Source: Pedobacter sp. ok626 (GTDB lineage Bacteria > Bacteroidota > Bacteroidia > Sphingobacteriales > Sphingobacteriaceae). Taken from it: a stretch of 64,000 nucleotides of DNA. A program made the translations under genes and the position numbers. Positions 38,001-44,373 of this stretch are shown here, piece after piece. The stretch lies in contig NZ_FNEX01000006.1 in assembly GCF_900100435.1 (NCBI RefSeq), positions 124,001 through 188,000 of the forward strand, given 5' to 3'. Each line of letters begins with the position of its first letter. The stretch's first letter is position 1. The notes beneath the pieces are model-generated. The model worked only from the letters and a program-made list of their open reading frames with translations. It searched no databases and was not told where the DNA came from.

Positions 38001-40423
38001 GGTACACAAGCACCACCTGCACCGCCACTAGTAGTACTCCAGTGTGCAGAGTCATTCCAGTCGCCAGAACCACCTACCCAATAACGTGGTCCGCCAGTGG
38101 CAGAAGTAAACACAAAACCAGTATTGCCGCCTGCGTCGGCACCCGCTACGGAGATTGGAACTCCAGTGCCGGTTGCGGTCATGTTTAGCAGGTAAACGTT
38201 ATTAAAATCTTTCGTAGAGGCAGGTCCAAAGTTTAAGGTTGGGGAGGTGCCTTCGAAGCCTCTCATCTCTCCCAGGCCTTCGCAATCAGGATTATTGAAG
38301 CGGAAAAGCCCGTTAATGGTTTGTGTGTTACGGAAATTATAAGTGCGTGAGGGTGTCAACAATAGGTTAGTGATGGTGTTGTTACCCATAAAAGTTACCC
38401 CACCGCATCTTACGTCCAGGGTACCAATGGTGTTGCCGCCAGTACCAGTTGATGCAAATACTGAAGAAGTAGGGCTGGCATTGGTAAACACCAACTCGTT
38501 GATGGTAGTCCCTGTTATGCTAATGGCATTTAGAACGGTGTTACAATGTACCTTTGGATAGGACAATCCGTTTACCACAAAGTACACCTTAGCGGTGATG
38601 AAAGAACCGGCCGCGTTGTTGACAAAGGTACAGTTTCTTGAATCGTTCGCCCAGTCATTCACCGTGATGGTGGTATTGCTAAAATCGATGCTCCTTACAT
38701 TAGTGGTTTGACTTCTGATCTCCGCAATGTCAATGATGCGTCCTGGCATTAAGAGTTTACCACTGGCCACTCTTAAACTACAAGCAGGAAAGGTCAGGTC
38801 GTCAAGAATAGTAAGCCCGCCATTTATACCCGTCTTATCTACATTGAATAAAGGGTTACCTAAGCTGGCTCCTTTAGATTTGAAGGTAGAGGCTTCGGTG
38901 CCTCTAAGCTGTATGGTACCTCTTAAGTATGGGGTATTCGCAGACGATAGTGTCAGCGTAGGATCTAATTCGATCGAACCCCATATTTCCATTGTATAGC
39001 CACCAATATCTAAAATAGGAGAATTGGCTACGTTAGTCCAGATCATGTCGTGACACCTGATGGTACTACTAGCCGTAACCGTTTTGTTCGCGCTGCTAAA
39101 TCCGCTATTGGTATCAAATATCGCATTGTCTGTTGTAAACGGTACGCAAGCACCACCTGAACCACCACTGCTGTAGCTCCAGTGTGCTTTATCGTTCCAG
39201 TCGCCACCACCGCCAACCCAGTAGAGGGTAGCGTTGCCTCCCGTTCTCGGAGTAATGTTAAAACCAACATTGCTGCCACCGTCTTCACCTACTACGGTGA
39301 TAGGGGCAATATTGCCCAAAGCGGTAAGGCTCGAAATTAAAACGTTTCGTATATCGGCCGTGGCTCCTGCATTGAAGGTAAGCTTAGCGTTAGCATCAGC
39401 CCCTCTTAATTCTCCCAGTGCATCGCAATCAGGCGTGTTAGCCTGCAATGAATTGGTGATGGTGTTATTGCCATGAAATATATAACCTTTTCCTGGTGCC
39501 AGTACCAAGGTACCTATCATGTTGCCTGCACCAGCAATACGACCTCCGCCCTTAAATTCCAAACGACCTATGGTATTACCAGCGCCTATCCTTTGAGTGC
39601 CTATTTGTCCTGCCTCCGCAGCTAATATGAGCTCATCAATGGTGGCGTTATTGATGTCCATATCAGGATTGTTTCTTGTCGCAACTACTTTCGCAAAAGT
39701 AAGACCTGCGGTGTTGAACATATCGGCAGTAATGGTAGAGCCTGTAGCTGTAAGTGTCATGTTTGATCCTGTCGACTCCCAGGTGGCGCCTACTGTAATG
39801 TTCGAATTGCTGATATTTAGGTTTCTCGCAGTTGTTCCATTTGATCCAAAATTGGAGATGGAATGATTGTTCCCTGATAGGTTTAAGGTTCCCGCTAGGA
39901 GCGTAAGGTTTTGAACAGCCAAATCAATTTTAATCTCATCCAAGAGCGTAAGCGAGCCAGCAGGTTTGTTAACTACAAAAGAGTTGTAATAACCTGCCTG
40001 ATTAATCCTTGCGGCACCATTGGTACGGAACGTAGCATTGCTGTTCCCCGTAAAAGTGAGCGCCATGATAGCGTATCGTACTGAGGCTGTCAGCTCCAGG
40101 TTCCCGTTAATTTGTAACTGGAAACTGCCGGTATTCCTAAATACGGCTGTGGTGGTTACACCATTCCAGGACATGTTACGGCAGTAAGCATGTCCACCGG
40201 TAGGCAAAGTAACCAAGACGTTGTTGGCTAAACCACTGTTGGCGTCGAAATAAACATCGTCGCCTGTTCCGGGAACAATGGATTTGTTGGCCACACCACC
40301 GGAAGTGGATGCCCAATGGTTCAAGTCGGTCCAGTTACCAGCGCCGCCTACCCAATAGTAGTCGGCAGCGAAAGCACTAGACATGATCAGCATCAAAAGG
40401 CTGAGGAGAAGAGGTTTTTTCAT
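29057..40423 (-). CDS. Giant type IX-secreted adhesin with Calx-beta repeats
   Basis: 3788 residues. The signal peptide (1-19) ends SSAFA. Three N-terminal modules of about 380 residues each begin with (Y/L/R)YWVGGxGxW(T/N)D..HW (near 21, 398 and 779). A PKD-like segment and two BIG2-type Ig units (VWSSSNTAVATV) occupy about 1160-1370. Seventeen Calx-beta units (about 1375-3430) follow, each around 120 residues with EP..G.F, GTA..G.DY, IPAGQ, DD..IE.TE and a closing DDD. A C-terminal CHU_C domain ends the protein (NVLTPNGDGKNDFF, NNEVRIFDRAGR). Calx-beta units usually bind calcium, so a rigid calcium-stabilised stalk is likely. It is a probable surface adhesin, SprB-like in architecture. The partner PorP/SprF gene is 10 bp downstream. 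Confidence 0.93.
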   Translation of the reverse strand: MKKPLLLSLLMLIMSSAFAADYYWVGGAGNWTDLNHWASTSGGVANKSIVPGTGDDVYFDANSGLANNVLVTLPTGGHAYCRNMSWNGVTTTAVFRNTGSFQLQINGNLELTASVRYAIMALTFTGNSNATFRTNGAARINQAGYYNSFVVNKPAGSLTLLDEIKIDLAVQNLTLLAGTLNLSGNNHSISNFGSNGTTARNLNISNSNITVGATWESTGSNMTLTATGSTITADMFNTAGLTFAKVVATRNNPDMDINNATIDELILAAEAGQIGTQRIGAGNTIGRLEFKGGGRIAGAGNMIGTLVLAPGKGYIFHGNNTITNSLQANTPDCDALGELRGADANAKLTFNAGATADIRNVLISSLTALGNIAPITVVGEDGGSNVGFNITPRTGGNATLYWVGGGGDWNDKAHWSYSSGGSGGACVPFTTDNAIFDTNSGFSSANKTVTASSTIRCHDMIWTNVANSPILDIGGYTMEIWGSIELDPTLTLSSANTPYLRGTIQLRGTEASTFKSKGASLGNPLFNVDKTGINGGLTILDDLTFPACSLRVASGKLLMPGRIIDIAEIRSQTTNVRSIDFSNTTITVNDWANDSRNCTFVNNAAGSFITAKVYFVVNGLSYPKVHCNTVLNAISITGTTINELVFTNASPTSSVFASTGTGGNTIGTLDVRCGGVTFMGNNTITNLLLTPSRTYNFRNTQTINGLFRFNNPDCEGLGEMRGFEGTSPTLNFGPASTKDFNNVYLLNMTATGTGVPISVAGADAGGNTGFVFTSATGGPRYWVGGSGDWNDSAHWSTTSGGAGGACVPTVSNDVFFNANSFTAGSSAVTIAQGNAYCRNMDWTGASNAPTFTKPGTLTLEIWGNLVLSPALNPNIRVAFMGPSNATFTPNNASLGTFSMDIIKPGSSLTFLQDYNNTNAAIVLNSGELNLNGRTITAAVITDNSSTQATSLDIRNANITSNWQYTGTNKTLQAAGSNIKAGIFKANAGTYEKVDVLTSSSANVGILNTTITDLLFSNASNTSQAYIGANNTIGRLEYRGRGSISGTGNTIETLIFAPGRIYTFLSGSTTTITKDWFGSGTPCNLTEISSSAAGTFTVNKTAGSVEFDYVRLRNITAVGNAGNTQFKALEHSEDLGGNTNWSILPYNNTTPILGLGPDKTLCADAFPYTIKTDGFFASPLATFTWGDGSTGTTLVAAGPGTYSITVSYPDGCSRPDNIVLTRSDVVIAPITGNANVCAGATTNLTTTTTGGVWSSSNTAVATVSTTGVVTGVTAGTAAIIYTVTNGNGCVGTLQQTLTVNAMPTVAATAGPSSVFAGDNITLTNATAAGVWSSSNTAVATVDAAGLVTGVAAGTANIIYTVTGTGGCAVTSTHAVTVDAFDPTKRVLSITKTADAAEPATHGAFAISLPAGVNAIENIAVNYTVTGTATAGSDYTALTGTATILAGQNSVAVPVNVINDTQIESVETTIVSLSTATSTNYTYTINVAANSATVQIADDDDIPANRLLSVTSQLNVNEPGNTGTFTIALPTGVLAPEDISVAYTMSGTATNGDDYETLSGTATILAGQNSVVINVKAIDDQIIEQTETIILTLTGGTSPTAGNFGVHATNGAATLLQADNDYTAATRLLAVTSNGNAAEPTTNSSFTISLPTGYVSSLPITVTYALTGSATYGVDYSSGSATSLTLPAGQNSVQVPINVINDALIEQTENLTLTITNGVATQGASTVFSFSPNPTAPNASMNIADDDNTASTRQLSVTAQNGAEPATNGSFNISLPAGVLSSENINISYTLSGTATSGADYRPITGPIVIPAGQNSVEVPMIIIDDKIIEGTETATLTLTGAGSTNFSFTPSPLSASATAQIADDDAAANTTVVLLTKVSDAIEGGTNGQYRISLPPGVTSAEDITISFNTTGTATRPADYTLSGAIVGANIVIPAGSNEVFVNVNALADLTVEGPETVILNLVAANSVSTNYTIDPTGNGAVVTIVDMDATSTTQLELLTPLNAAEPTSDGSFIIRLAGGVSSAFPITVGYRLSGTAIAGLDYQNFGTITIPAGQNNVIIPVRVLDDQIIESTETMTFTLLSGSAFNAGAAFTYPPNPLLNSVTVNVADNDATTTNRTLAVVKTADAAEPDQSGSFTVNLPTGYTSSSDITLSYSLGGTATRNTDYTVSTVTLPANSNSVTIPVLVIDDQIMEGTETAILTLTGGTDANSFSYTAASGSSVATLNIADDDNTAANRTLSAVAMANATEGGTTGGFSIKLPDNILASTPITVNYTLGGTATSGADYGALTGTATIATGQNNVSVSVIPVDDGVIEPTETVILTITGGTSTLGAYTAATGSATATVDIIDNDANVDAKRTLSIVRTAHAAEPASNGAFNIQLPTNMSSAEDITVNYTVAGTATANTDYATLSGTVVIPAGQNSVPLNVQVIDDYYMEATETVIVTLTDGASASFAFPITSVAAQKSTSLNITDDDNTIANRLVTLTKTADAAEPGTNGNFRVSLPPNILCPFNINVTSSTNGSTATTGTDYQSIGTIVIPAGQNYVDVPVKVIDDKILELTETVRMALSGTNTAGFGFAIAVNPTPVTLNIADDDDIPANRVVNASAFRDGEEGGSSMRFNFNLPTGVVSSENITINYTITGTAVKNVDYTPLSSTHFSGTATISTGSTGGAATAASIIDDQIIEGTENVTITIASVTSPNFTYTFGGAATANIIDNDHLPANLVLAVTKTADAVEGGTNGEFTISLPGTTTTATEAVTVNYTLAGTAINGTDYTGLSGSVVIPAGNHEVKIPVNALTDQIIEGTETVILTITGGNSTSFAFTPSVTNASATMNITDSDNIPSNLNLGITKLNDAAEPSASGRVNIALPTGVTAKENISITYTVAGTASPGTDYATLSGNATILAGQNNVIVPISVIDDQLIEQTETVVLTLTGGSSNSFAYTATGNVTVNIADDENIPANLVLNVTKTTDAAEPASQGNFNIALPAGITVPTAITLNYAVTGTATAGKDYAALTGVVTIPAGQNNIDVPLMVIDDQEVEGTERVTLAVTSGTATGLVFTAGSSESMDIADDDNTPENLVLTIAKSSDATEPATDGGFSISLPAGITVSEDITLNYTVAGTATADVDYTALSGRAVIPAGQNNVIIPISVIDDQLIEQTETVVLTLTGGSSNSFAYTATGNVTVKIADDENIPANLVLNVTKTADAAEPASQGNFNIALPAGITVPTAITVNYAVTGTAIAGKDYATLTGVVTIPAGQNNVDVPLMVIDDQEVEGTERVTLAVTSGTATGLVFTGGSSKSIDIADDDNTPGNLVLTIAKSSDATEPATDGGFNINLPAGITVSEDITVNYTVTGTAIAGTDYTTLSGRATIQAGQSSVNVPLLVMDDNVYEPTETVILTLTGGTSASFSLTPSTTNARATANITDDDKMDQAITFAALPLKTFGDPAFTLSATGGSSGNPVIFTSSNPSVATVSGNIVTIVGVGTANITASQSGNAIYHAAANVTQVLTVLVPPNTAPTLGTIDNQAICFTNAMQTVALSGITAGTETNQTVTLSVSSNNPGLFSGLSVTQPVGGDAMLNYSLNNSAGGTALITVTVKDNGGTLNGGADTFSRSFTLLASPLPQLLIESTPGTSVSKGQTLELKASGAANYTWTNAAGMISGGNSATLTVRPTQTTTYTVTGTSAAGCTSTQSITITVIEDYNLVANNVLTPNGDGKNDFFVIQNIDMYPNNEVRIFDRAGRAIYSKRGYTNDWDGTLNGKPLHEETYYYIIDLGKGVKPKRGFISIVRKY
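30130..36300 (-). repeat. Seventeen tandem Calx-beta units
   Basis: Units average about 121 residues (about 363 bp), counted from the recurring (L/V)xxT.. / EP..G.F opening and the closing ADDD. Most are diverged, but the last four are two near-identical pairs (see the 702-bp duplication). Confidence 0.85.
30390..31707. repeat. 702-bp tandem duplication within the Calx-beta array
   Basis: Bases 30390-31005 recur at 31092-31707 with a constant 702-bp offset and few substitutions (for example the AATGTCTTCTGATACGG segment at 30395 and 31097). 702 bp equals two Calx-beta units (234 codons), so the frame is kept. This indicates a recent expansion or homogenisation. Confidence 0.85.
37003..40363 (-). 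repeat. Three YWVGG modules at the adhesin N-terminus
   Basis: Three protein repeats of about 380 residues beginning near residues 21, 398 and 779. Each opens with YWVGGxGxW, then an HW..(S/T)SGG block, a CRNM or CHDM W segment and beta-helix-like strands with NTIGxL(E/D). DNA identity is low, so the repeats are old. Confidence 0.75.
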
Positions 40424-40546
40424 TTTAAATTAGGGATAGGGTTTTATACAAGGGAAATGCGATGATCGGAAAACCGAGAGGAGAGAACGTACTGATTCCT
40501 TGCAAGATTCTAATACAATCGTACGAAATGCTTCGAATGATAAGGC

Positions 40547-40564
40547 TTTACACAAATGTGTAAA
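40547..40564. promoter_or_regulatory. Inverted repeat TTTACACA-AA-TGTGTAAA
   Basis: Perfect 8-bp arms around a 2-bp centre, about 125-140 bp upstream of the giant adhesin start. It has the size of a repressor or activator operator. The regulator is unknown. Confidence 0.45.
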
Positions 40565-40618
40565 CACAATAATTATTCTTTAATAGAGATATCCGCGGCC
40601 TTCTTTTGTAATGGGGAC

Positions 40619-40632
40619 ATCCTGTACAGGAT
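40619..40632. promoter_or_regulatory. 14-bp perfect palindrome ATCCTGTACAGGAT
   Basis: Fully symmetric with no spacer, about 196-209 bp upstream of the adhesin start and 340 bp from the YceI start. Operator-like, with no known match that I can name. Confidence 0.4.
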
Positions 40633-40877
40633 ATGACTGTTGTGATGATTGAGTTTGGAGCACATAAAGAAATAATTTAGATCAGCGTTGTTTAAGCGTT
40701 CACATCCGGAACACTTAGGCGTTTTTTTGGATTTATACGCAATTTACTGGCTATTAATAAGAAATATTATTTTTTTATTGTAAAAAAATAATTACAAATA
40801 CTGTTTTAAAATGTAATTTTCTGTTTATCAGGTAAATAAAATTTTCTATACTCGCTTAGAAGTTTTATCCGGCAGGC

Positions 40878-40891
40878 ATGATGAGTATCAT
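40878..40891. promoter_or_regulatory. FNR-type palindrome ATGAT-GAGT-ATCAT
   Basis: Perfect dyad upstream of the YceI-like gene. At the 51.5-bp spacing stands AAGATTTA (40936-40943), matching TAnnTTTG at only four of six positions, so promoter assignment is weak. Confidence 0.5.
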
Positions 40892-40975
40892 TATAAAGCC
40901 TGTTCTCCGTCATTTAAAAAAGGAAATATTAGTCCAAGATTTACAGGGTATTTCATCGTCTGCTATTGCTGTAAA

Positions 40976-41614
40976 ATGATTAAGATCCGAATTGCTATAA
41001 ATCTTCTGAAAAGACCATTTCTCTTGCTGCTTTTATTCCTGTGGCCAATTTTTAGTTTTAAAAATATTAGCGCAGATCTTGAGAAATGGATTTTAACAAA
41101 ACAATGCACACTTAAAGTAAACGGTAGCACCAATATCAACAAATTCAGCTGTATCATTCCTGAGTATACTCAACCGGATACACTGGTGTTTTACAAGAGG
41201 AATAAGAATGAGCTGATGAAGATTACAGGATCAATGGCTCTTGAGGTCCAAAAGTTTGATTGTAGGAATGCGATGATGACTAGTGATCTGAGAAAGACGC
41301 TTAAAGCTAAGGTCTATCCGAAGATTATAATCCGATTTCTCAATCTAAGTGGGTATCCAGACCCTTCTATGAAAGAACGTGCCATTAGTGGTGCAGTAAC
41401 CATTGAACTTGCGGGAATAGTGAAGCGTTTTGAGGTAGATTATAAATACACCATGAACGGAGATGGGGCGCTTCAGCTGATTGGAACAAAACAAGTTAAT
41501 TTCTCTGATTTCAATATTGAACCTCCGAGGAAATTAGGGGGAATGATTAAGACCAATAATGAGCTGAATGTCGAGTTTATGCTCCATATCAAAATATTAA
41601 ATGAACTAAAATGA
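40976..41614 (+). CDS. YceI-like family protein
   Basis: 212 residues. A hydrophobic N-terminal segment (about 10-28; LLKRPFLLLLLFLWPIF) is a signal or anchor. The rest has the YceI beta-barrel pattern: an early LKVNGSTNINKFSC block, DLRKTLKAKVYPKIIIRF and AVTIELAGIVKRFEVDY. YceI proteins bind polyisoprenoid or other lipids in the periplasm. It overlaps the following membrane-protein gene by 4 bp, so the two are probably translated together. An FNR-type palindrome lies 85 bp upstream. Confidence 0.82.
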   Translation: MIKIRIAINLLKRPFLLLLLFLWPIFSFKNISADLEKWILTKQCTLKVNGSTNINKFSCIIPEYTQPDTLVFYKRNKNELMKITGSMALEVQKFDCRNAMMTSDLRKTLKAKVYPKIIIRFLNLSGYPDPSMKERAISGAVTIELAGIVKRFEVDYKYTMNGDGALQLIGTKQVNFSDFNIEPPRKLGGMIKTNNELNVEFMLHIKILNELK

Positions 41615-42018
41615 AGAAAATTATTTTTTCCGGACTGATCGTAGGTACTATACTTTTTATCCTGAGTTACGGTAGTTTGTACCTTGGAATAAGGTTTTTT
41701 CCAGGTCTATTTCTAGATTATAATAATCCCCTGTTTAATTCAGATGGAAACAGAGATGTACTATTCTATTTGCACGCCTTTGTATTCAGTTTTGCCTTAT
41801 CCTGGTTTTGGGATCGCTTTAAGGGACTATTCAATGGAGCCTTTATGTTAAGAGGACTGGAATTCGGTTCTGTATATGCCCTAGTCGCTTTACTGCCGGT
41901 GATGTGGATCACATTTAGTGCAATGGATGTTACTGCATTGATGGTTCTCAGTTGGTTTCTTTACGGTTTCGCCCAGGCAATCATTGCCGGGATTTTATTT
42001 GCAAAGTTGAATCCTTAA
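41611..42018 (+). CDS. Small integral membrane protein, 135 residues
   Basis: Four probable membrane segments (about 4-26, 51-67, 84-106 and 108-130) with short loops; the conserved-looking YLHAFVFSFALSWFWDRFKG lies in the second. No named family recognised. It is translationally coupled (ATGA-type 4-bp overlap) to the YceI-like gene, which suggests a shared membrane or periplasmic role. Confidence 0.75.
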   Translation: MKKIIFSGLIVGTILFILSYGSLYLGIRFFPGLFLDYNNPLFNSDGNRDVLFYLHAFVFSFALSWFWDRFKGLFNGAFMLRGLEFGSVYALVALLPVMWITFSAMDVTALMVLSWFLYGFAQAIIAGILFAKLNP

Positions 42019-42129
42019 GGGCTGCTTTTTTTAGGACCTGCTGCAACTGGTTGCCCCTCATCAATCAATTGGTTTTTATTTCTTTTTGAGAAAACTACAT
42101 GCTCGGTTTCTTTGGGATTTAACAGGTTT

Positions 42130-42143
42130 ATGATGAGGATCAT
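42130..42143. promoter_or_regulatory. FNR-type palindrome ATGAT-GAGG-ATCAT
   Basis: Perfect dyad whose centre (42136.5) is 51.5 bp upstream of the first base of TAATTTTG at 42188. It drives the porin remnant and possibly the CoA transferase. Confidence 0.68.
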
Positions 42144-42187
42144 TATTTTTAATGCTTGAAATCATCGTAGAAAGAAAATCTTCAATG

Positions 42188-42195
42188 TAATTTTG
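42188..42195 (+). promoter_or_regulatory. -7 box TAATTTTG
   Basis: Exact TAnnTTTG with no -33 element in the proper place. Transcription would begin near 42198, inside what remains of the porin gene and about 280 nt before the CoA transferase start. Confidence 0.6.
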
Positions 42196-42209
42196 GTTAA
42201 ATTATTTAA

Positions 42210-42425
42210 TCAGTTACTGCGCGTTTAGCTAATTCTGCAGCGATTACCTATACTGATGACCTGAAAGTTGAGCGTATAGCCGGAGCAGCAGGCTGGTTTT
42301 TGACTAGAAATATCCTTTTAAAAGGAGAATACGTAGTCCAGAAATATAAAGATTTTCCTATCCAGGATTACCGCTCCGGAGGCAAATTTAATGGATATGT
42401 GATAGAAGCAATTGTTGGCTTTTAA
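42210..42425 (+). pseudogene. C-terminal remnant of an outer-membrane beta-barrel protein
   Basis: An open stretch of 71 codons ending at TAA 42423-42425 with no start codon. The text reads as barrel strands with outer-membrane features: IAGAAGWFLTRNILLKGEY, YKDFPIQDYRSGGKFNGY and a terminal IEAIVGF with C-terminal Phe. A TAA immediately precedes the stretch in this frame. The intact gene presumably began just after the promoter at 42188, so most of it has been deleted. Confidence 0.65.
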
Positions 42426-42478
42426 TGTAACTTGAAAAATAATTTAGTAAGAAAGATTTATAGAAATTAAGGCATATT

Positions 42479-43753
42479 ATGGAGGTAAAGCATACTGAGG
42501 CTGCAGAGGCAGTGAAATTAATTACATCGGGAAACAGGGTTTTTATTCATGGTGGCGCAGCCACCCCTGTTTTTCTGGTTAAAGCGATGCAGAATAGGCA
42601 TGCAGATCTTGAGCATGTCGAGCTGGTAAGTATTACGACTTTGGGAGATGTTGATTTCGATACTGACGTATATCGCAAATCATTCTTCTTCAATTCTTTA
42701 TTCGTTTCTACGGCAACCCGCGCAGTCGCCAATAGCAGTCGTGGTGATTATGTGCCTATCTTCCTGAGTCAGATTCCACAGTTGTTTTATGGGAATATTT
42801 TGCCAATTGATGTAGCTCTTGTTCAGGTATCTCCTCCAGACAAACATGGTTACTGTTCTTTGGGAACTTCTGTTGATATTGCAAAGGCTGCTGTCGACAC
42901 GGCTAAGATTGTGATCGCCCAGGTAAACGAAAGAATGCCAAGAACCCATGGAGAAAGTTTTATTCATATAGACAAATTAGCAGCTTTAGTTTACCATAAT
43001 GCCGAATTGCCAGAAGTGGATTATTCCTTTGCAGTTAATGATATTGTTGGTAAGATTGGATATAATGTGGCCTCCCTTGTTGAAGATGGAGCCACGTTGC
43101 AACTTGGGATTGGAAGCATTCCTGATCAGGTCCTCAAAAATCTTGGTGGACATAAAGATCTCGGGCTGCATACCGAGATGTTTTCTGACGGGATCATCGA
43201 CCTGATCAATAAAGGGGTGATCAATAACAGCTTAAAGAAATTGAATCGCGGTAGATCTGTCACTTCATTTATCACAGGTACTCGAAAACTTTACGATTTT
43301 GTTGATGACAATCCCTCGATTCGTGTGATGAACATCAGTTATGTGAATGACACCAGCATCATCAGGCAAAATGCAAAGGCAACAGCGATAAATAGCGCAA
43401 TAGAATTGGATCTCACTGGGCAGGTATGTGCTGATTCCATAGGAACCTATCAATATTCTGGTATAGGTGGCCAAATGGACTTTATGCGCGGTGCATCTTT
43501 ATCTGAGGGTGGAAAGCCGATCATCGCACTACCTTCTCAAACCCAGAAAGGGATTAGCCGAATCGTTCCGTTTCTTAAAGAAGGAGCGGGGGTGGTTACC
43601 ACAAGGGGACATGTTCATTGGGTTGTGACTGAATATGGAATGGTAAATTTGTTCGGTAAATCTCTAAAACAAAGGGCAAAGGCATTGATTGAAATCGCGC
43701 ACCCTAATCATCGTGAGATGCTAGACCGGGCGTACTTTAGCCGGTTTGACTGA
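42479..43753 (+). CDS. Acetyl-CoA hydrolase/transferase family protein (4-hydroxybutyrate CoA-transferase-like)
   Basis: 424 residues, the normal length for the Cat1/4-hydroxybutyrate CoA-transferase family. Visible features are SGNRVFIHGGAATP at the N-terminus, VQVSPPDKHGYCSLG, the catalytic Glu233 in GLHTEMFSDG and the C-terminal YSGIGGQMDFMRGA and TEYGMVNLFGK blocks. It should move CoA between acetyl-CoA and another short acid in the cytoplasm; the acid is unknown, with 4-hydroxybutyrate or butyrate being family possibilities. A putative FNR-controlled promoter lies upstream, which fits a role in low-oxygen or overflow metabolism. Confidence 0.88.
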   Translation: MEVKHTEAAEAVKLITSGNRVFIHGGAATPVFLVKAMQNRHADLEHVELVSITTLGDVDFDTDVYRKSFFFNSLFVSTATRAVANSSRGDYVPIFLSQIPQLFYGNILPIDVALVQVSPPDKHGYCSLGTSVDIAKAAVDTAKIVIAQVNERMPRTHGESFIHIDKLAALVYHNAELPEVDYSFAVNDIVGKIGYNVASLVEDGATLQLGIGSIPDQVLKNLGGHKDLGLHTEMFSDGIIDLINKGVINNSLKKLNRGRSVTSFITGTRKLYDFVDDNPSIRVMNISYVNDTSIIRQNAKATAINSAIELDLTGQVCADSIGTYQYSGIGGQMDFMRGASLSEGGKPIIALPSQTQKGISRIVPFLKEGAGVVTTRGHVHWVVTEYGMVNLFGKSLKQRAKALIEIAHPNHREMLDRAYFSRFD

Positions 43754-43770
43754 TAAAAACGCGGTTCTTA

Positions 43771-44364
43771 CTATTCCCTCATCCACATCTTAAGTGCATA
43801 GTGATGGGTATTGTCAACAAGTTTATAACTTTTAGGAATCTGTTTTACTGATCCATGGTAAGTAACCAGCCGGGTTCCAGAGGGTCTTTGATCTAATTGC
43901 TGATAAACATAGTTTGTATAGTAGCTATATAATTCTGCATTTGTTTCAATTTTGTTGTCAATACCCAAATCTGGTTTGATGTTTTCGTAAAAGGAATTGA
44001 AAAAATAAAAAGAATCAAATAACTCAAAATCAAGCGCTGTAATATTATTATGTATGAATTTTACATTTGGCAGATCTAAAGTGTTTTTTACCGATTCGGC
44101 TAAATTAAATAAATCCCTACGCTGCTCAACCCCATAAAACAGCGTTTCGGGCTCAAAGAAACCTGCCGTAATGCAAAATTTACCTACACCACTTCCAATA
44201 TCAAGGACTTTTGAATTTGGCGCTGACAGATATTCACTGGATTTTTTAGCTATTTCTAGCGGAGTCCAATGCATTCCTGAAAGGTTTTGAATGCGTCTGG
44301 GATATAAACAATCGAAGCTGGTATCTTTATCAAAATATACTACATTAAGGGAGTCAGTATGCAT
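43771..44364 (-). CDS. SAM-dependent methyltransferase (paralogue of the 48425 gene)
   Basis: 197 residues. Motif I is VLDIGSGVGKFCI, followed by YGVEQRRDLFNLA. It shares the blocks HWTPLEIAKK, GVEQR(R/K)DLFNLA, SGTRLVTYHG and a C-terminal LKMW(M/I)(R/K)E with the gene at 48425-49042, so the two are paralogues. It is the last gene of a leftward group with PEP carboxykinase (9 bp apart) and the oxoamine synthase. The substrate is unknown. The gene is convergent with the CoA transferase. Confidence 0.82.
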   Translation of the reverse strand: MHTDSLNVVYFDKDTSFDCLYPRRIQNLSGMHWTPLEIAKKSSEYLSAPNSKVLDIGSGVGKFCITAGFFEPETLFYGVEQRRDLFNLAESVKNTLDLPNVKFIHNNITALDFELFDSFYFFNSFYENIKPDLGIDNKIETNAELYSYYTNYVYQQLDQRPSGTRLVTYHGSVKQIPKSYKLVDNTHHYALKMWMRE

Positions 44365-44373
44365 GAGTAAAAT

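Larger units (their letters stand above)
40424..40975. other. Divergent intergenic region, 552 bp
   Basis: AT-rich spacer between the giant adhesin and the YceI-like gene. It contains an 8-bp-arm inverted repeat at 40547-40564, a 14-bp palindrome at 40619-40632 and an FNR-type site at 40878-40891. No gene is evident. Confidence 0.6.
42019..42478. other. Intergenic region with decayed porin locus
   Basis: 460 bp holding an FNR-type palindrome (42130), a matching -7 box (42188) and the last 71 codons of a porin-like gene (42210-42425). Otherwise empty. Confidence 0.65.

Noticed and set aside
29057..40423. Regular repeats suggestive of a CRISPR array or satellite DNA.
   Set aside because: The repeats are in-frame protein domains (Calx-beta, YWVGG) of about 120 and 380 residues, with no short repeat-spacer pattern.
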